A stretch of 32,124 nt of DNA from an uncultured Clostridia bacterium (GTDB lineage Bacteria; Bacillota; Clostridia; Saccharofermentanales; Saccharofermentanaceae). A program made the translations under genes and the position numbers. The notes under the pieces were generated by a model, which saw nothing but the letters and a program-made list of their open reading frames with translations, was not told the origin of the DNA and ran no database searches. Positions 29,507 to 32,124 of the stretch are shown here, piece after piece; positions within the stretch are counted from its first letter, which is position 1; every line of letters starts with the position of its first letter. The stretch covers positions 1-32,124 of the forward strand of contig CAMVGO010000027.1 in assembly GCA_947167045.1 (NCBI GenBank). The letters run 5' to 3'.

Positions 29507-31927
29507 ATGAATAGTAAGATAATCAAAGCCGTAACGGCTCTGCTCGCTTTTTCAATGGTGCTGCCGTTGGCTTCCTGCGGGAAGAAAAAAGGCGGCGCGT
29601 CCGGAAAGAAAACCATCTCGGACGACACGCCCTGGTTTGATACCGCGCTCTACGACGTGGATCAGGGGCTGAATCAGGAACGCGAAATGGAATATGTTTA
29701 TTCGGACTATGTCGGTTCTGATGAGAACAACATAATCGTTCTGACCAGCGGCAACTACAAGATACCGGATAAGATCGACTGGGCAACCTATAACTACTCC
29801 GACTATGCAATATCCGTTCTGACCATTGTGGACAGAGCCACCAAAAAGACTGTCAGGACAATAGACCTCAGCACCAAACTCAAGGACAGTGATTATGCCG
29901 AGAACGCCCGCTACTCGGACGGAAAGATCACGGTCATATATACTTCCATCGAAGATAAGACCTGGGAAACCCTCGTAAAAGAGATGGATATCGATATTGC
30001 CACCGGAGAAATCACGGATACGCGCGACCTCGGAAAAACGGGCATTTACCGGAAGACTTTCAGATTAGGGGATTATACGGCGGATTCGGAAATGGTCTGG
30101 AGTTCGAACCTGTCTTATGCCATCCTCAATGTTACCTCACCCGACGGCAGCAAAAAGAAGATCGAGATCAAGGAAGATCGCAACAGCATCTATGAGATCT
30201 CGGCCGTCCTTCCTTTGAGCAATACCACCGCACTGGTTATCACATATGCGGATAACGGAAGTGCTTATTTCATAGCCGATCTTCAGTCCGGGACCATAAC
30301 AAAGACAGACGCAAAGGATTACGACTGGATCGACCTGGGCATGCTCTATTCGACTTTCAACGGGTCGGACGGCAATGTCTACTATGCGACACCCGCGGGC
30401 ATCTCAAAGATCAACCTCAAGGAAAAGACCGACACCGAGATGTTCAATTACAGCTGGTGCGGAATAAACAGGAACATCCTGACCAACCTTCAGATAGCTG
30501 AGATATCGGAAGATGCCTTCCTGCTCTGCGGTACGCAGTACAATGACAATCCGTTCTCGGAGTTTCCGGAGAGGAACGGCACTTTTTATATGGTCGAATT
30601 CAACAGGGCCGAAAAGAATCCCCATGCCGGCAAGACGATCCTCGAGATGTATTCCTCGTACGGATATATGGACGACAAGATCGCCGATGCCGTCATCGAA
30701 TTCAATGAGACCAACAAAGACTACTTTATCGAGGTTACCGACCGCTACAGGAACATCGCCAACTACAGTTACAGCGACTTAAACAGCGATGACGAACTGG
30801 ATGCGCAGCAGCTCAATTACAACGCCGAGATGAGCAGCAAGCTCGCCATGGATATACTGAACGGCGAGGGGCCTGACATGCTGATGGATGTAAACGCTTA
30901 CGGCCAGCTGAAAAATCCGGAATATCTTGCCGACCTGACACCATACATCGGAAAGCTCGATCCCTCGAAATATTTCACCAACATACTCGATGCTGCGAAA
31001 ACAGACGGCAAGCTCTACAACTTCCCGGTATGTTATACCGTCGAGGGCATCCAGACCGATGCCCAATACGCAGGGAGCTCAGGGGTCGGATTTACGACTG
31101 ATGAGTATGTAAAGTTCCTCAAGGACACACTGAACGGGACGGATGTCATCCCTTCCGGTCAGACGATGTATTTCGCCAAACTGTTCAATTCCATGAGCGA
31201 CAGGTACATCGTAAACGGCAAGGCCGATTTCTCCGATCCGTCACTGAAGGCGCTCGCCGAATTCGTCAAGGATAACGTGCGCGGAAAGAGCACTGACTGG
31301 GACGAGCAGGATAACGAGGGCAGATACAGCACTTACGCCATCAACGGCTATAACCTCAGTGATACGGGACTGGCAGCTTACACATGGTGCGGCTCTTATT
31401 ACTCGTATTTCAGAAATCTCGAAAACCTGAACGGCTCCACAGCGATACTTGGCCTCCCTTCCGCAGACGGACACGGACCTGCGGCAGGCCAGTACACCTC
31501 CATCGCGGTCTCGGCCCAGGCAGTCAGCGTCGACGCGTGCGGTGAATTCATAAAGATGCTGATGTCGGACAAGGTTCAGGAGGAGATCGCCATGCACGGT
31601 AACTTCGTCCTCAACAAAGACGCATTCCGTAAGGCCGGGCTTGCCGCAGTCGACTACTACAACGAACAGGGCGGTGTCGACGTTGACAGATACGACGAGT
31701 ACGGCAATAAGATCCCTCCGAGGAACAAGCTCAACTTCAGCGAAAGCCAGGTCGATGCTCTCGCGGACATAATCTCATCCTGCGAGTTCATGGACAGCGG
31801 AGATGCCGCGATAAACATCGTTCTCGTAGAGGAGATGCAGCCTTATTTCGCAGGGCAGAAAGATCTTGACCAGGTACTGTCCGTAGCTCAGGACAGAGTG
31901 CAGAAAGTCCTGGACGAACGCGGCTGA
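29507..31927 (+). CDS. Two-domain extracellular solute-binding lipoprotein
   Basis: An 806-residue lipoprotein with lipobox LASC (Cys24) and a Lys/Gly-rich linker. Residues of about 45-370 are beta-rich with repeated blades (IIVLTSGNYKI, SVLTIVDRATKKTVRTIDLS, KITVIYTSIEDKTWETLV), probably a beta-propeller-like domain. From about 375 on it is a family-1 ABC sugar-binding protein (KTILEMYSSYGYMDDKIADA, later DILNGEGPDMLM and LADLTPYIGKLDPSKYF). Typical family-1 proteins have only the second part, about 400-450 residues. GGAG lies 8 bases before the ATG. No permease or ATPase gene is within the window, so the partner transporter is unknown; a sensory role is possible. Confidence 0.87.
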   Translation: MNSKIIKAVTALLAFSMVLPLASCGKKKGGASGKKTISDDTPWFDTALYDVDQGLNQEREMEYVYSDYVGSDENNIIVLTSGNYKIPDKIDWATYNYSDYAISVLTIVDRATKKTVRTIDLSTKLKDSDYAENARYSDGKITVIYTSIEDKTWETLVKEMDIDIATGEITDTRDLGKTGIYRKTFRLGDYTADSEMVWSSNLSYAILNVTSPDGSKKKIEIKEDRNSIYEISAVLPLSNTTALVITYADNGSAYFIADLQSGTITKTDAKDYDWIDLGMLYSTFNGSDGNVYYATPAGISKINLKEKTDTEMFNYSWCGINRNILTNLQIAEISEDAFLLCGTQYNDNPFSEFPERNGTFYMVEFNRAEKNPHAGKTILEMYSSYGYMDDKIADAVIEFNETNKDYFIEVTDRYRNIANYSYSDLNSDDELDAQQLNYNAEMSSKLAMDILNGEGPDMLMDVNAYGQLKNPEYLADLTPYIGKLDPSKYFTNILDAAKTDGKLYNFPVCYTVEGIQTDAQYAGSSGVGFTTDEYVKFLKDTLNGTDVIPSGQTMYFAKLFNSMSDRYIVNGKADFSDPSLKALAEFVKDNVRGKSTDWDEQDNEGRYSTYAINGYNLSDTGLAAYTWCGSYYSYFRNLENLNGSTAILGLPSADGHGPAAGQYTSIAVSAQAVSVDACGEFIKMLMSDKVQEEIAMHGNFVLNKDAFRKAGLAAVDYYNEQGGVDVDRYDEYGNKIPPRNKLNFSESQVDALADIISSCEFMDSGDAAINIVLVEEMQPYFAGQKDLDQVLSVAQDRVQKVLDERG

Positions 31928-32010
31928 TCTTAATACTTTGGGGAGTCCGCGAGGCTGAAAAATGGACTATTGCGGCAGAGGTACCGGGATATGGGAAAAA
32001 TGCTCTGTTT

Positions 32011-32124
32011 CGATACCTTTGGGAAAGCAAATCTGCAAGAAACAAAAATATCGTTTTCGAGAAAAAGTTATCAAAAACGATATCAGCTGAAAGGTCAAGA
32101 TATCGTTTTCCGGGAATAATGATC
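32011..32124. repeat. Array 3 (start), 52-bp-period units, cut by window end
   Basis: It opens with TTTCGATACCTTTG (about 32008), a motif also at the window start and, inverted, at the end of array 2. It then has units starting at 32046 (AAATATCG, with right arm CGATATC) and 32098 (AGATATCG): again 52 bp apart. The opening CGATACC is not in phase here. It lies about 85 bases past the solute-binding gene. Confidence 0.88.

Overview
The window is 32 kb of a low-to-middle GC Bacillota genome, most likely an anaerobic member of Clostridia. Clues are AGGAGG-type ribosome binding sites, a 2[4Fe-4S] ferredoxin and a flavodoxin, a DUF3793 protein, a FeoB-associated Cys-rich protein, short one-domain DtxR regulators, and several Cys-anchored lipoproteins. 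I cannot name the genus. I see no rRNA, tRNA, transposase, phage or CRISPR gene.

The left part (1-3000) holds three lipoproteins, one of them an alpha/beta hydrolase. They are separated by unusual intergenic repeats with periods of 52, 43 and 33 bp. From 3100 to 22800 the window is essentially a metal island. It has a ZIP transporter with a stand-alone ECF-like ATPase, flavodoxin with a DUF3793 partner, enolase, three DtxR-family regulators, two ATC-hydrolase-like proteins with an alpha/beta hydrolase, ferredoxin, an eight-gene operon (FtsX-type ABC exporter, HMA metal-binding protein, two methyltransferases and membrane proteins), and feoA-feoA-feoB with its Cys-rich accessory protein. These transcription units share a 16-bp palindrome, GTTAGC-N4-GCTAAC. 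I find 11 copies, and most sit on or next to recognisable -35/-10 elements. The arrangement reads as one iron- (or manganese-) responsive regulon with its regulators encoded inside it.

The right part (23400-32124) is sulfur amino acid metabolism: metE-metF facing a divergent LysR regulator across an 18-bp palindrome, then a serine acetyltransferase with a DUF998 membrane protein. It ends with a large two-domain solute-binding lipoprotein.

The strongest unexplained signal is a set of three intergenic arrays (1-536, 22809-23415 and 32011 to the window end). In them, 40-bp imperfect palindromes (AG[A/G]TATCG...CGATA[T/C]CT) recur at exactly 52 bp. Two of the arrays then switch to a different palindrome, TTATCCC/GGGATAA, while keeping the 52-bp step. 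Fifty-two bp is five turns of B-DNA, so the sites would lie on one face of the helix. The three complete arrays or array starts lie beyond the 3' ends of genes.
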